From: Hyphomicrobiaceae bacterium UBA2767
GTDB lineage: Bacteria > Pseudomonadota > Alphaproteobacteria > Rhizobiales > Methyloligellaceae
Direction of reading: 5' to 3'
Length of the DNA: 7,097 nucleotides
Assembly (NCBI GenBank): GCA_002352635.1
Contig: DEIT01000057.1
Coordinates: 23,436 to 30,532 of the forward strand
In this document: in pieces, positions 1 to 6,310 of the stretch
Position numbering within the stretch: position 1 is the first letter of the stretch
Layout of the letters: the number at the start of each line of letters is the position of its first letter
The notes under the pieces: model-generated
Told to the model about the DNA's origin: nothing
The model's input: the letters and a program-made list of their open reading frames with translations, nothing else
The model's database searches: none
Program-made: the position numbers and the translations under genes

Positions 1-1071
1 GATCCATGGGCGTTGGCTGAGGAAATCGAAACGCTCAAATCTCAGAATGTCGAGATATCCCGCGACAATTTCCGCATCGCAGAGAACGCGACTCTCATCC
101 TGCCACTGCACCGCGAGCTCGATGCGCTGCGTGAGGCGGCGGCTGGCGACGGTAAGATTGGCACCACACGCCGCGGCATAGGTCCCGCCTACGAAGATAA
201 GGTTGGCCGACGTGCGATCCGCGTGATGGATCTGCAGAATCTGAGTACGCTTAAACCCAAGATTGAGCGAATTCTCACACATCATAATGCATTGCGGCGC
301 GGCCTTGATCAGCCCCAAGTAGGTGCTGATGAGTTATGCGCGCAACTGGGGGAAATTGCTCCCAAACTTCTGCCGTTGGTGGATACGGTCTGGGAGCTGC
401 TCGACCGGAAACGCCGTCAGGGCAAACGCATTCTCTTTGAAGGAGCGCAGGGTGCCCTGCTCGATATAGACCACGGTACATATCCATATGTAACATCGTC
501 CAATACGGTCGCAGCCCAGGCGGCGACAGGGACCGGCCTTGGACCAGACGCGCTCAACTACGTGCTTGGCATAACCAAGGCTTACACAACGCGCGTTGGT
601 GAAGGACCATTCCCGACCGAGCTCAGTGATGAAGTCGGCCAGACGCTTGGAGAACGCGGACGAGAATTCGGCACGGTGACGGGCCGGGCCCGGCGCTGCG
701 GCTGGTTCGATGCCTGTCTGGTCCGTCAGACGATCAAGGTTGCAGGCATCAACGGGATCGCGCTCACCAAACTCGACGTTCTCGACGGTCTAAAAGAGCT
801 CAAGGTGTGCGTCGGGTACCGGCTTGATGGCGCCCCGGTTGACCATTTGCCTGCGAGCCAGGGCGCACAGGCGCGTGTCGAACCTGTCTACGAAACTCAC
901 GAGGGGTGGAGTGAATCGACCGCAGGTGCCCGTTCATGGGCCGACCTGCCTGCCAATTGCATCAAATATGTGCGCCGTGTGGAAGAGTTGATCGAGGCTC
1001 CTGTTGCCATGCTTTCCACCAGCCCGGAGCGCGAAGATACCATCCTGGTGCACGATCCGTTTGAGGACTGA
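1..1071 (+). CDS. purA: Adenylosuccinate synthetase, 5'-truncated by window start
   Basis: PurA joins IMP and aspartate using GTP to give adenylosuccinate, the first committed step from IMP to AMP, in the cytosol. The frame is open from base 1 (Asp-Pro-Trp-Ala-Leu) and does not begin at the internal TTG at 13. About 356 residues are present against a usual ~430, so roughly 75 N-terminal residues, including the GTP-binding P-loop, lie upstream. Visible family signatures include the IMP-binding stretch GTTRRGIGPAYEDK, FEGAQGALLDIDHGTYPYVT, SSNTVA, KAYTTRVGEGPFPTE, the RRCGWFDA segment, LTKLDVLDG for guanine recognition, and the C-terminal STAGARSWADLP and SPEREDTILV blocks. It ends in TGA followed at once by an in-frame TAG. 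No terminator hairpin is visible before the next gene 47 nt downstream. Nothing suggests inactivation. Identification is very secure. Confidence 0.97.
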   Translation, partial: DPWALAEEIETLKSQNVEISRDNFRIAENATLILPLHRELDALREAAAGDGKIGTTRRGIGPAYEDKVGRRAIRVMDLQNLSTLKPKIERILTHHNALRRGLDQPQVGADELCAQLGEIAPKLLPLVDTVWELLDRKRRQGKRILFEGAQGALLDIDHGTYPYVTSSNTVAAQAATGTGLGPDALNYVLGITKAYTTRVGEGPFPTELSDEVGQTLGERGREFGTVTGRARRCGWFDACLVRQTIKVAGINGIALTKLDVLDGLKELKVCVGYRLDGAPVDHLPASQGAQARVEPVYETHEGWSESTAGARSWADLPANCIKYVRRVEELIEAPVAMLSTSPEREDTILVHDPFED

Positions 1072-1118
1072 TAGAATAGGGGACGCCGGTCTCAATCAGT
1101 CAAGGAGCGCACCCGCAC

Positions 1119-2438
1119 ATGGCCCAGGATTCATTCGGACTTGAGATAACCACCAGTTCCCACAAAGCAGCGACAGCTTGGGACAGAGCCGTCACAGAAT
1201 CCCTTGAGCATCGCCTGACAGCTTCCGAGCGTGTGAAGGAAACGCTTGAAGCCGATCCCGAATGCGTCATGGCGCAGTTTTTCCGTGGTGCCATGATGCT
1301 GATGATCGGGACCGACCGAGTTCATGGCAAAGTGGCGGACGTGGTGGCGCGCGCAAAGAAGCTGTCACCCCAGGCCACACGGCGCGAACAAATGTATGTC
1401 GCCGCGCTCGAACACTGGCTTGCAGGAAAGAACGACAAAGCCTGTGCTGTATGGAACGAAGTCATCACGGAATGGCCCGCTGATATTCTGGCACTTCGCA
1501 TGCATCACCACGCCAGTTTCTGGAGTGGAAATTGCAAGGGGCTTCTGGGCGGACCGGAGCACGTCTACAAGGCACTTGGCGAAAGCGCACCCGGCATCAG
1601 TTTCGTAAAGGGTATGGTCGCCTTCGGGTGCGAAGAAAATGGCAACTATAGGCGGGCGGAAAAATTCGGTCGCGAAGCGATGGAAGCCAACGAGAACGAT
1701 CTCTGGTCGCTCCATGCCGTGGCGCATGTGCTTGAAATGCAATGCCGTCATGATGAAGGCCGCAATCTCCTGAATCAACCCTTTGGCACCTGGGAGGACA
1801 GGACGCCCTTCAAGGATCACCTGTGGTGGCACTCGGCACTCTTTGCACTGGAGGAGGGCGATATCGATCGGGTGCTGGAGTTGTACGACAGGGAAATTCG
1901 GGTCGACGAGAACGGATTCTATCTCGATGTGCAAAATGCCGCCTCGCTGCTCAAGCGGCTGGAGCTTGTCGGTGTTGGTGTCGGTGAGCGCTGGGACGAG
2001 CTGGCCGATCTCGCGGAAAGCCGGACCGGAGACCATGTGATGCCCTTTACCGATGCGCATTTCATGCTGGCATTGACGGGCGCAGGGCGGTTTGAAGCGG
2101 CTAGCAGTTATCTTTCGTCGCTAAAGACATTTGCGCGCGAGGGCGGCAATGACGCGGCGGCGGTGACCAATGATGTCGCTGTCCCCCTGTGCGAGGGGCT
2201 GCTGGCTTATGCACAAGAGCGTTACGAAGAAGCAGCCGATGGCCTTTGTGCATTCGATCATGATCTCTCGCCGTTGGGAGCGAGCCATGCCCAGAGGGAT
2301 ATCTTTCAGCAGATCAAGATCGATGCGGTTACACGGGCGGGACGCAGCGAAGCAGCGCGTTTGCTACTGTGCGAGCGCGAGGCGCGACGTCCCGGAAGTG
2401 ATTGGGCCCGAAATAGGCTGGAAGCTCTTGCTCAATAG
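1119..2438 (+). CDS. TPR-type protein of the TTC38 family
   Basis: This 439-residue protein resembles tetratricopeptide repeat protein 38 (TTC38), a family found in animals and many bacteria, along its whole length. Landmarks I recognise from memory of that family are a D-P-x-x-V-M-A block near residues 46-52, T-R-R-E-Q at 87-91 followed by a helix and KACAVW, DILALRMHHHASFW near 120-135, HAVAHVLEMQ near 195-205, WWHSALFALEEGD near 230-242, DAHFMLALTG near 313 and a C-terminal AQRDIFQQIKIDA. The helical-pair layout fits TPR-like solenoid folds that mediate protein contacts. There is no signal peptide or membrane segment, so it is probably cytosolic. The ATG at 1119 is preceded by AAGGAG at 1102-1107, an 11-nt spacer. 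It follows purA by 47 nt and could share its transcript. The family has no well-defined biochemical role, so the function is left open. Confidence 0.88.
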   Translation: MAQDSFGLEITTSSHKAATAWDRAVTESLEHRLTASERVKETLEADPECVMAQFFRGAMMLMIGTDRVHGKVADVVARAKKLSPQATRREQMYVAALEHWLAGKNDKACAVWNEVITEWPADILALRMHHHASFWSGNCKGLLGGPEHVYKALGESAPGISFVKGMVAFGCEENGNYRRAEKFGREAMEANENDLWSLHAVAHVLEMQCRHDEGRNLLNQPFGTWEDRTPFKDHLWWHSALFALEEGDIDRVLELYDREIRVDENGFYLDVQNAASLLKRLELVGVGVGERWDELADLAESRTGDHVMPFTDAHFMLALTGAGRFEAASSYLSSLKTFAREGGNDAAAVTNDVAVPLCEGLLAYAQERYEEAADGLCAFDHDLSPLGASHAQRDIFQQIKIDAVTRAGRSEAARLLLCEREARRPGSDWARNRLEALAQ

Positions 2439-2516
2439 CCCGCGACAGGCTTGGCGTTCGTTTCAGTTCCGTAACAAATGTATGTAGCGCCGCTGCAGAT
2501 GGTCCACGCCAAGTCG

Positions 2517-2550
2517 TTGAATCCCGGCCATAAGCCGATTCAATTTGTTT
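2517..2550 (+). terminator. Possible weak terminator hairpin after the TTC38-family gene
   Basis: TTGAATC (2517-2523) pairs perfectly with GATTCAA (2537-2543). After a two-base CC bulge, GGC (2526-2528) pairs with GCC (2534-2536) around a CATAA loop. A short T-rich tract, TTTGTTT, follows. It lies about 80 nt past the stop at 2438 and before the next gene, so it could end the purA/TTC38 transcript. The stem is AT-rich and bulged, so the call is tentative. The rest of the gap 2439-2695 shows no convincing gene; a TTGACG at 2558-2563 could be a -35 element for the next gene, but its -10 partner is poor. Confidence 0.35.
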
Positions 2551-2685
2551 CAATGGTTTGACGGATCACGACCTCTCCCCAAATGCCTAATCAACGCGAA
2601 CGGCGCTAACGGGCAACGGCCCAATCGCCAGCGCACAACACACAAATCGCGAGCGGCTTTGACCCTTGCGAGTTGGCTTGAGGAT

Positions 2686-2691
2686 GGAGAG
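2686..2691 (+). promoter_or_regulatory. Ribosome binding site fixing the start at 2696
   Basis: GGAGAG lies 4 nt before ATG 2696. It favours this start over the in-frame TTG at 2666, because only the ATG start places the signal peptide at the very N-terminus. Confidence 0.7.
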
Positions 2692-2695
2692 AGAA

Positions 2696-2944
2696 ATGAA
2701 GAAGATCGCATTGACGCTTGGCGCAGCTGCAATCGCCCTGATGGCCGTTCAGGCCACCGACGCCCAGGCGGGTGGCAAGAGGGGTTTCCACGTTGGCTGG
2801 GGCAAGCCCTGGCACGGTCACAGCGCCTTTTTTCACGGCCCGCGCTACCACTGCTTCTGGCGTAAGAAGAAGATTTTCACGCCGGGCGGTTGGTACTGGA
2901 AAAAGGTCCGGATCTGCAAACCGAACTACTTCTGGCACCACTAA
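2696..2944 (+). CDS. Small secreted, highly basic Trp/His/Lys-rich protein, unknown function
   Basis: This 82-residue protein begins MKKIALTLGAAAIALMAV, a typical Sec signal peptide: a lysine pair, a hydrophobic core, and a likely signal peptidase I site after Ala25 (D-A-Q-A|G-G). The predicted mature part of 57 residues has no Asp or Glu. It carries 8 Lys, 4 Arg, 7 His and 6 Trp, plus several Phe and Tyr. Two cysteines (Cys53, Cys74) could form one disulfide in the periplasm. Gly-Trp-Gly-Lys-Pro-Trp-His-Gly-His near residue 34 is a distinctive motif. I do not recognise a named family; similar short basic aromatic secreted proteins occur in Rhizobiales with unknown function. Binding to an anionic surface, nucleic acid or metal is possible from composition but unproven. 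It stands alone between two non-coding gaps and is followed 23 nt later by a strong terminator, suggesting a monocistronic gene. Confidence 0.8.
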   Translation: MKKIALTLGAAAIALMAVQATDAQAGGKRGFHVGWGKPWHGHSAFFHGPRYHCFWRKKKIFTPGGWYWKKVRICKPNYFWHH

Positions 2945-2967
2945 ACCGGAACGTATCCGAACAGTCG

Positions 2968-3010
2968 AAAGCCGCCCCTCCTATACGGAGCGGGCGGTTT
3001 TCTGCTTTTT
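2968..3010 (+). terminator. Rho-independent terminator of the small secreted-protein gene
   Basis: CCGCCC (2972-2977) pairs with GGGCGG (2992-2997), and the stem extends inward as CTCC/GGAG with one bulged C around a TATAC loop. The outer AAAG/TTTT bases add three A-T pairs and a G-T wobble. The downstream strand runs TTTT, then CTGC, then TTTTT. It lies 23 nt after the TAA at 2942-2944, the normal place for an intrinsic terminator. The flanking A and T tracts could let it work on both strands, though no minus-strand gene ends here. Confidence 0.88.
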
Positions 3011-3041
3011 GGAGTATGAGGTGCGGTGTATTAGACGAAAG

Positions 3042-3072
3042 TATAACTCTACTGTGGGTTTAACAAATTTGT
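3042..3072 (+). promoter_or_regulatory. Candidate -10 box and palindrome upstream of the response regulator
   Basis: The 157-nt stretch between the terminator and the regulator contains TATAAC at 3042-3047, a 5-of-6 match to the sigma70 -10 box without a good -35 at normal spacing. A perfect 10-bp palindrome, ACAAATTTGT, lies at 3063-3072 just downstream. Together they suggest the promoter and possible operator of the regulator gene. Short AT-rich palindromes also arise by chance, so this is a weak call. Confidence 0.25.
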
Positions 3073-3154
3073 GATCGCACCATTTAAACACAACCGGCAT
3101 CGAGCAATGGACTGGGGCGTCCGACACGCAAAGATGGTTGCCGAACGGATGGGT

Positions 3155-3160
3155 GGAGGA
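3155..3160 (+). promoter_or_regulatory. Ribosome binding site fixing the start at 3168
   Basis: GGAGGA lies 7 nt before ATG 3168, an ideal spacing. This supports that ATG over the upstream in-frame TTG at 3138, which would add ten residues ahead of the receiver domain. Confidence 0.8.
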
Positions 3161-3167
3161 CGCCGTA

Positions 3168-3884
3168 ATGCGTATAGATCATATTCTGGTCGTTTCAGAC
3201 GAACCGGATTTACGTTCGATGGTCGGCGGCTTTCTTGAGCGCAGCGGCTACCGGGTGACATCTGTCGATTGCGGCAAACTCATGCGTCGTGTGGTGACCC
3301 GCGAGCCGGTGGACCTCGTTGTCGTTGATATCGAATTGCCAGGTGAATGCGGCATCGCACTTACCCGTTTCCTCCGCGAACACACACAAACGGGCATAGT
3401 GGCACTGACGGCTTCTGATGCCTCCGTTGATCGCATCGTGACCCTTGAGGCGGGAGCCGACGACTGTCTGGCGCGTCCGGTAGATTTGCGTGAACTGCTG
3501 GCCCGAACCAAGGCAGTAACACGACGTGTGGGTATCGCGCGTGACGCGATCTCGGCTGGTGCCGTTGCCGAACGCGAAACCGTTATGTTTGGCGATTGTG
3601 AGCTCGATCTCGCCGCCCACAGGCTCATCGACAGCGACGGCCACGAAATCCCGCTGACCGCCATGGAATATGCCTTGCTGCGCGCCTTTGCCGAACACCC
3701 GGGTCAGGTTCTGAACCGGGATGAACTGGCGGACTATGCGCACAATAGGGATTGGTCGCCGCTTGACCGTAGTCTTGATATTCGCATTTCCCGTTTGCGC
3801 CGCAAGATCGAGCCGAACCCCGCCCGCCCGCGGGTGATCGAAACTGTACGTGGCGTCGGATACCGGTTCCTGATCGCCGCCTGA
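3168..3884 (+). CDS. OmpR/PhoB-family response regulator, orphan
   Basis: This 238-residue DNA-binding response regulator should be phosphorylated by a histidine kinase and control transcription. The receiver domain spans about residues 4-115, with phospho-acceptor Asp54 in VVVDIELPG and the conserved Thr81 in ALTAS. Two usual key positions differ. The acidic cluster after the first strand reads Ser10-Asp11-Glu12, so the first acidic residue is Ser. The near-invariant Lys before the cis-Pro is Arg103 (ARPVD). The C-terminal winged helix (about 140-236) has the family pattern: IPLTAMEYALLRAFAEHPGQ, LNRDEL, then DRSLDIRISRLRRKIE and the terminal ETVRGVGYRF wing. No histidine kinase lies next to it, so its partner is unknown. 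Its 3' end converges with the DMT permease gene, with 10 nt between the stop codons. An upstream in-frame TTG at 3138 was rejected as the start. Target genes cannot be inferred. Confidence 0.93.
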   Translation: MRIDHILVVSDEPDLRSMVGGFLERSGYRVTSVDCGKLMRRVVTREPVDLVVVDIELPGECGIALTRFLREHTQTGIVALTASDASVDRIVTLEAGADDCLARPVDLRELLARTKAVTRRVGIARDAISAGAVAERETVMFGDCELDLAAHRLIDSDGHEIPLTAMEYALLRAFAEHPGQVLNRDELADYAHNRDWSPLDRSLDIRISRLRRKIEPNPARPRVIETVRGVGYRFLIAA

Positions 3885-3889
3885 TCGCC
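3869..3889 (+). repeat. Tandem 10-bp direct repeat at the response-regulator stop codon
   Basis: CCTGATCGCC occurs at 3869-3878 and again at 3880-3889, separated by one G, giving an 11-nt period. The second copy supplies the TGA stop at 3882-3884. Because 11 is not a multiple of three, the duplication changes the reading frame at the very end of the gene. Confidence 0.8.
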
Positions 3890-3894
3890 CTCCC

Positions 3895-4803
3895 TTAAAG
3901 CAGGAACAGCAGCACACCGGCAACCGTCACGGTAATGCCTGCTAGCTCGGCGGTATTGAAGCGTTCCTTGAAGTAAAAGTGCGAAATGAGCAGCGTGAAG
4001 ATGGCCTCCACCTGGCCGACGGAGCGCACATAGGACGCGTTTTCCAGCGCAAACGCCGTGAACCAGCAAATTGAGCCAATGGCGCTGGTGACCCCGATAA
4101 AGGTGCACAGTTTCCAGTTTGGAAACATCGCCTTGAGACCTTCCGGCTCGCGCCACAGCAGATACGCTCCGAAAAATACGACCTGTATGGTGATGACAGC
4201 GACAACACTGCACGCAGCCCGCATCATCACATCGCCCGTTTCAAGCGACAGGCTCGCCTCACGCACGAACAGATAGGAGAAGGTGAAGCCAAGTGCGGAT
4301 GCAAGGCCGATAATCGTGGGTTTCCACGCGTCAGCCCCGTCACCCTGAACAGAGAATACCCCGAGACCCGCGCGCGCGATGGTCATCAAGAATACGCCCA
4401 GTACGGTAAGGGTCACCGCGATCCAACCGACACCGGTAATGACCTCTGAAAAGAACAGCGAGCCGACGATCGCCGTCATCATAACGTCGGTTTTGGTCAG
4501 GGTCGTGCCAACGGCAAAATTGCGAAGCGTGAACATCTGGATGAGGAAAACAGTTGCCGCCACTTGTGAAAAGGCGGCACCGATAGCGGCCAGCAGGAAC
4601 CGGATATTGAGCTCAGGAAAAGGCTGACCCGTTGTCTCTTTCACAAACCAGAGATAGACGAGCAGCAGAGGCAAGCCAAAAAACGATCGCACATAGGTGG
4701 TCACCATCGTGGACAGTTCCGCATTCAGCGACTTTTGGCCTGCGGTCCGGACTGCCTGTAAAAAGGCGCCGAGCATGCTTATCGGTATCCAGATGAGTTC
4801 CAT
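3895..4803 (-). CDS. DMT-superfamily (EamA-like) ten-helix permease
   Basis: This 302-residue inner-membrane protein has ten predicted hydrophobic segments in two halves, the duplicated EamA layout of drug/metabolite transporters. Helices lie roughly at residues 4-20, 33-55, 68-90, 93-112, 121-143, 160-175, 190-214, 230-250, 258-277 and 285-302. A short loop with charged residues near 145-157 joins the halves. The last segment (about residues 253-302) carries the typical EamA pattern of a small-residue helix, then VEAIFTLLISHFYFKERF and a final hydrophobic helix ending at the C-terminus. Family members export or import metabolites such as amino acids; the substrate is not readable here. The ATG at 4801-4803 is kept because it gives a complete first helix, but no good Shine-Dalgarno sequence precedes it. 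It is transcribed away from the PcaC-like operon across a 216-nt region, so a shared operator and a transport role for that pathway are possible but unproven. Confidence 0.9.
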   Translation of the reverse strand: MELIWIPISMLGAFLQAVRTAGQKSLNAELSTMVTTYVRSFFGLPLLLVYLWFVKETTGQPFPELNIRFLLAAIGAAFSQVAATVFLIQMFTLRNFAVGTTLTKTDVMMTAIVGSLFFSEVITGVGWIAVTLTVLGVFLMTIARAGLGVFSVQGDGADAWKPTIIGLASALGFTFSYLFVREASLSLETGDVMMRAACSVVAVITIQVVFFGAYLLWREPEGLKAMFPNWKLCTFIGVTSAIGSICWFTAFALENASYVRSVGQVEAIFTLLISHFYFKERFNTAELAGITVTVAGVLLFLL

Positions 4804-4848
4804 GGTGGTTGCTGTGACTGGCGCTGCGGTGAAGTGATCAACAGACCA

Positions 4849-4860
4849 GTTTAAACGTTT
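4849..4860. promoter_or_regulatory. Overlapping palindromes in the divergent promoter region
   Basis: GTTTAAAC (4849-4856) and AAACGTTT (4853-4860) overlap. The sequence AAACGTTTGC with a central CG resembles operators of LacI-family repressors such as the core of the PurR box. It sits about 46 nt ahead of the permease start and 160 nt ahead of the operon start, so it could control the permease or both. No regulator gene of that family is visible here, so the site is a candidate only. The rest of 4804-5019 shows no convincing gene or clear -35/-10 pair. Confidence 0.3.
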
Positions 4861-5005
4861 GCTGCGGGGACTGCGTCTGTAACACAGGAACGCTGAAATC
4901 CGATAGAACGAAGACGGGTCGATTGGCTCTATGCCGTCAGTACCCCAAACGTGCTATTCGGTGCGGCGATGCGGCAACACAAGTCGAACTCGCGGGGAAA
5001 TGGGG

Positions 5006-5010
5006 AAGGA
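5006..5010 (+). promoter_or_regulatory. Ribosome binding site of the PcaC-like gene
   Basis: AAGGA lies 9 nt before ATG 5020, within a purine-rich run at 5001-5012. It supports this start over the in-frame GTG at 4951, whose extra 23 residues look unlike the family. Confidence 0.7.
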
Positions 5011-5019
5011 ACCAAGAAT

Positions 5020-5415
5020 ATGGATGTTGAAAAAGAACAACAGGATCCTCTTTTCAGGCAGGGCCTGGAGATGAGGAAGTCGGTCTTGGGATCAGACTAT
5101 GTGGACAAATCGATTGCGTCTGCCGACGAATTTACCGAGGACCTTCAACGCTATCTGACCAAATATTGCTGGGGCGATGTGTGGAATCGTCCAGGCCTCG
5201 ACAAGCGCACCCGGTCCTTCCTGAACCTTTCAATGATTTCCGCACTGAACCGGCCGCACGAGCTCAAGCTCCATATTCGCGGTGCGCTAAACAATGGTTT
5301 GACACGCGACGAAATCCGCGAAGTGTTCCTGCAGGTTGCAGTTTATTGTGGTGCTCCCGCTGCAATCGACTCCTTTCGACTGGCCCGCGAAGTTTTTGAG
5401 GAAATCGATGGCTGA
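5020..5415 (+). CDS. Carboxymuconolactone decarboxylase family protein (PcaC-like)
   Basis: This 131-residue single-domain protein has the length and motif order of PcaC, the gamma-carboxymuconolactone decarboxylase of the protocatechuate branch of the beta-ketoadipate pathway. Visible family features are G-x-x-x-R-x-x-V-L-G at 15-24, W-G-D-V-W-x-R-P-G-L at 51-60, R-T-R-S at 63-66, the segment ELKLHIRGALNNGLTRDEI at 81-99 (His85), and YCGAPAA at 109-115 (Cys110). It lacks the CxxC of AhpD-type peroxidase relatives. It is the first gene of a three-gene unit: its last 8 nt overlap the dehydrogenase gene. No other protocatechuate genes are nearby, so it may act on a different lactone or acid than PcaC does; the symbol is therefore left blank. 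Family assignment is secure, substrate is not. Confidence 0.92.
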   Translation: MDVEKEQQDPLFRQGLEMRKSVLGSDYVDKSIASADEFTEDLQRYLTKYCWGDVWNRPGLDKRTRSFLNLSMISALNRPHELKLHIRGALNNGLTRDEIREVFLQVAVYCGAPAAIDSFRLAREVFEEIDG

Positions 5416-6310
5416 AGTCCAACAAGTTGGGTTTGTCGGCATCGGCAATATGGGCGCACCAATGGTGCGCAATCTGGCCAAGGCAGAGATCCCCGTCCTG
5501 GCTTTTGATCTAAGGCCCGAGGTGTTGGACGTGGTGACCGCTGACAGCAATCTCATCGCGCCGGCTTCGAGTCTGGCGGAGGTGGGTGAGAAGTGCTCGA
5601 CCGTTATCACCATGCTACCTACGGGAGCGAACGTCCGCGAGGCGGTGCTGGGTGAGGGCGGTATCGCCTCGAAGATGGCGCCAGGCGGCATCATTCTGGA
5701 TATGAGTTCGTCGGAACCAACAGGCACCGTCGAGCTGGCGAAGGACCTTGAGGCGCGCGGGTTGCATCTGATCGATGCTCCCGTCTCGGGCGGCGTGCCG
5801 GGGGCAGTGAATGCCACGCTGGCGTTGATGACAGGTGGAGAGGACGATGTCGTTGCCCGTGTCGAGGGAACACTGGATGCCATGGGGAACATCTATCGGA
5901 CGGGACCCGTAGGCTCCGGACATGCTGCCAAGGCGCTCAACAACTTTCTCTCTGCCGCGTCCCTGACCGCAACCAGCGAGGCTCTGGTCGTGGCGCAGAA
6001 ATTCGGTCTCGATGGTGCCAAGATGGCGGATATCTGGAACGCATCCACCGGGCGTTCCAACGCTACGGAGAACAAGCTGCATCAGCATATTCTCAACCAG
6101 AAATTCGCCGCCGGATTCACGCTGAAGCTGCTCGACAAGGACGTCAAGATCGCCCGTTCATTGGCTGAGTCTCTTGATGTGCGTGCCGACTATCTTGATC
6201 GCGTCAGCGGGCTTCTGGGCGACGCGCTTGAGGAATTGGGTGATGATGCCGATCACACCGCACTCTTCAAGCATATTGAGAAGCTGGCGGGCGAGGGGCG
6301 GGGGTCGTGA
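5408..6310 (+). CDS. NAD(P)-dependent beta-hydroxyacid dehydrogenase (3-hydroxyisobutyrate dehydrogenase-like)
   Basis: This 300-residue cytosolic oxidoreductase belongs to the beta-hydroxyacid dehydrogenase family, which oxidises short beta-hydroxy acids to the semialdehyde or keto form. The N-terminal Rossmann domain opens with G-F-V-G-I-G-N-M-G-A-P-M (8-19). Asp33 ends the second strand, which favours NAD over NADP. The substrate-binding signature D-A-P-V-S-G-G lies at 122-128. The catalytic Lys174 lies in G-x-G-H-A-A-K-A-L-N-N (168-178), and the C-terminal helical domain carries FTLKLLDKD with Lys243-Asp244. The length is typical. The start at ATG 5408 has GAGGA at 5398-5402 and overlaps the upstream gene by 8 nt; its stop overlaps the next start by 4 nt. 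This tight coupling implies a shared pathway. Relatives include tartronate semialdehyde reductase and 2-(hydroxymethyl)glutarate dehydrogenase, so the exact substrate is open. Confidence 0.92.
   Translation: MAEVQQVGFVGIGNMGAPMVRNLAKAEIPVLAFDLRPEVLDVVTADSNLIAPASSLAEVGEKCSTVITMLPTGANVREAVLGEGGIASKMAPGGIILDMSSSEPTGTVELAKDLEARGLHLIDAPVSGGVPGAVNATLALMTGGEDDVVARVEGTLDAMGNIYRTGPVGSGHAAKALNNFLSAASLTATSEALVVAQKFGLDGAKMADIWNASTGRSNATENKLHQHILNQKFAAGFTLKLLDKDVKIARSLAESLDVRADYLDRVSGLLGDALEELGDDADHTALFKHIEKLAGEGRGS

Noticed and set aside
13..15. TTG at 13 as a start codon for purA
   Set aside because: The frame and family-matching residues continue upstream to base 1, so the gene is cut by the window edge and does not start here.
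1365..2060. 231-codon open frame on the minus strand
   Set aside because: It lies wholly antisense to the TTC38-family gene, whose protein matches a known family over its full length; the antisense translation shows no recognisable motif.
2450..2513. Inverted repeat CTTGGCG (2450-2456) and CGCCAAG (2507-2513)
   Set aside because: Seven bases separated by 50 nt is weak, and no supporting stem or T-tract sits beside it.
2599..2619. Three copies of AACGG at 2599, 2608 and 2615
   Set aside because: The spacing is irregular (9 and 7 nt) and the unit is only five bases in GC-rich DNA, so chance is the simplest explanation.
3210..3923. 237-codon open frame on the minus strand
   Set aside because: It is antisense to the response regulator and runs into the permease 3' end. 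The plus-strand frame has clear receiver and winged-helix motifs, so this is a shadow.
3734..4213. 159-codon minus-strand open frame overlapping the permease in another frame
   Set aside because: It is Arg/His/Cys-rich with no membrane pattern, while the overlapping permease frame has ten helices and family motifs.
4877..4887. CTGT-AAC-ACAG small inverted repeat in the divergent region
   Set aside because: A 4-bp stem with a 3-nt gap is expected often by chance and is not placed at a recognisable promoter.
5287..5892. 201-codon open frame on the minus strand
   Set aside because: It is antisense to the dehydrogenase and PcaC-like genes, is Ser/Thr/Pro-rich low-complexity in appearance, and has no family resemblance.
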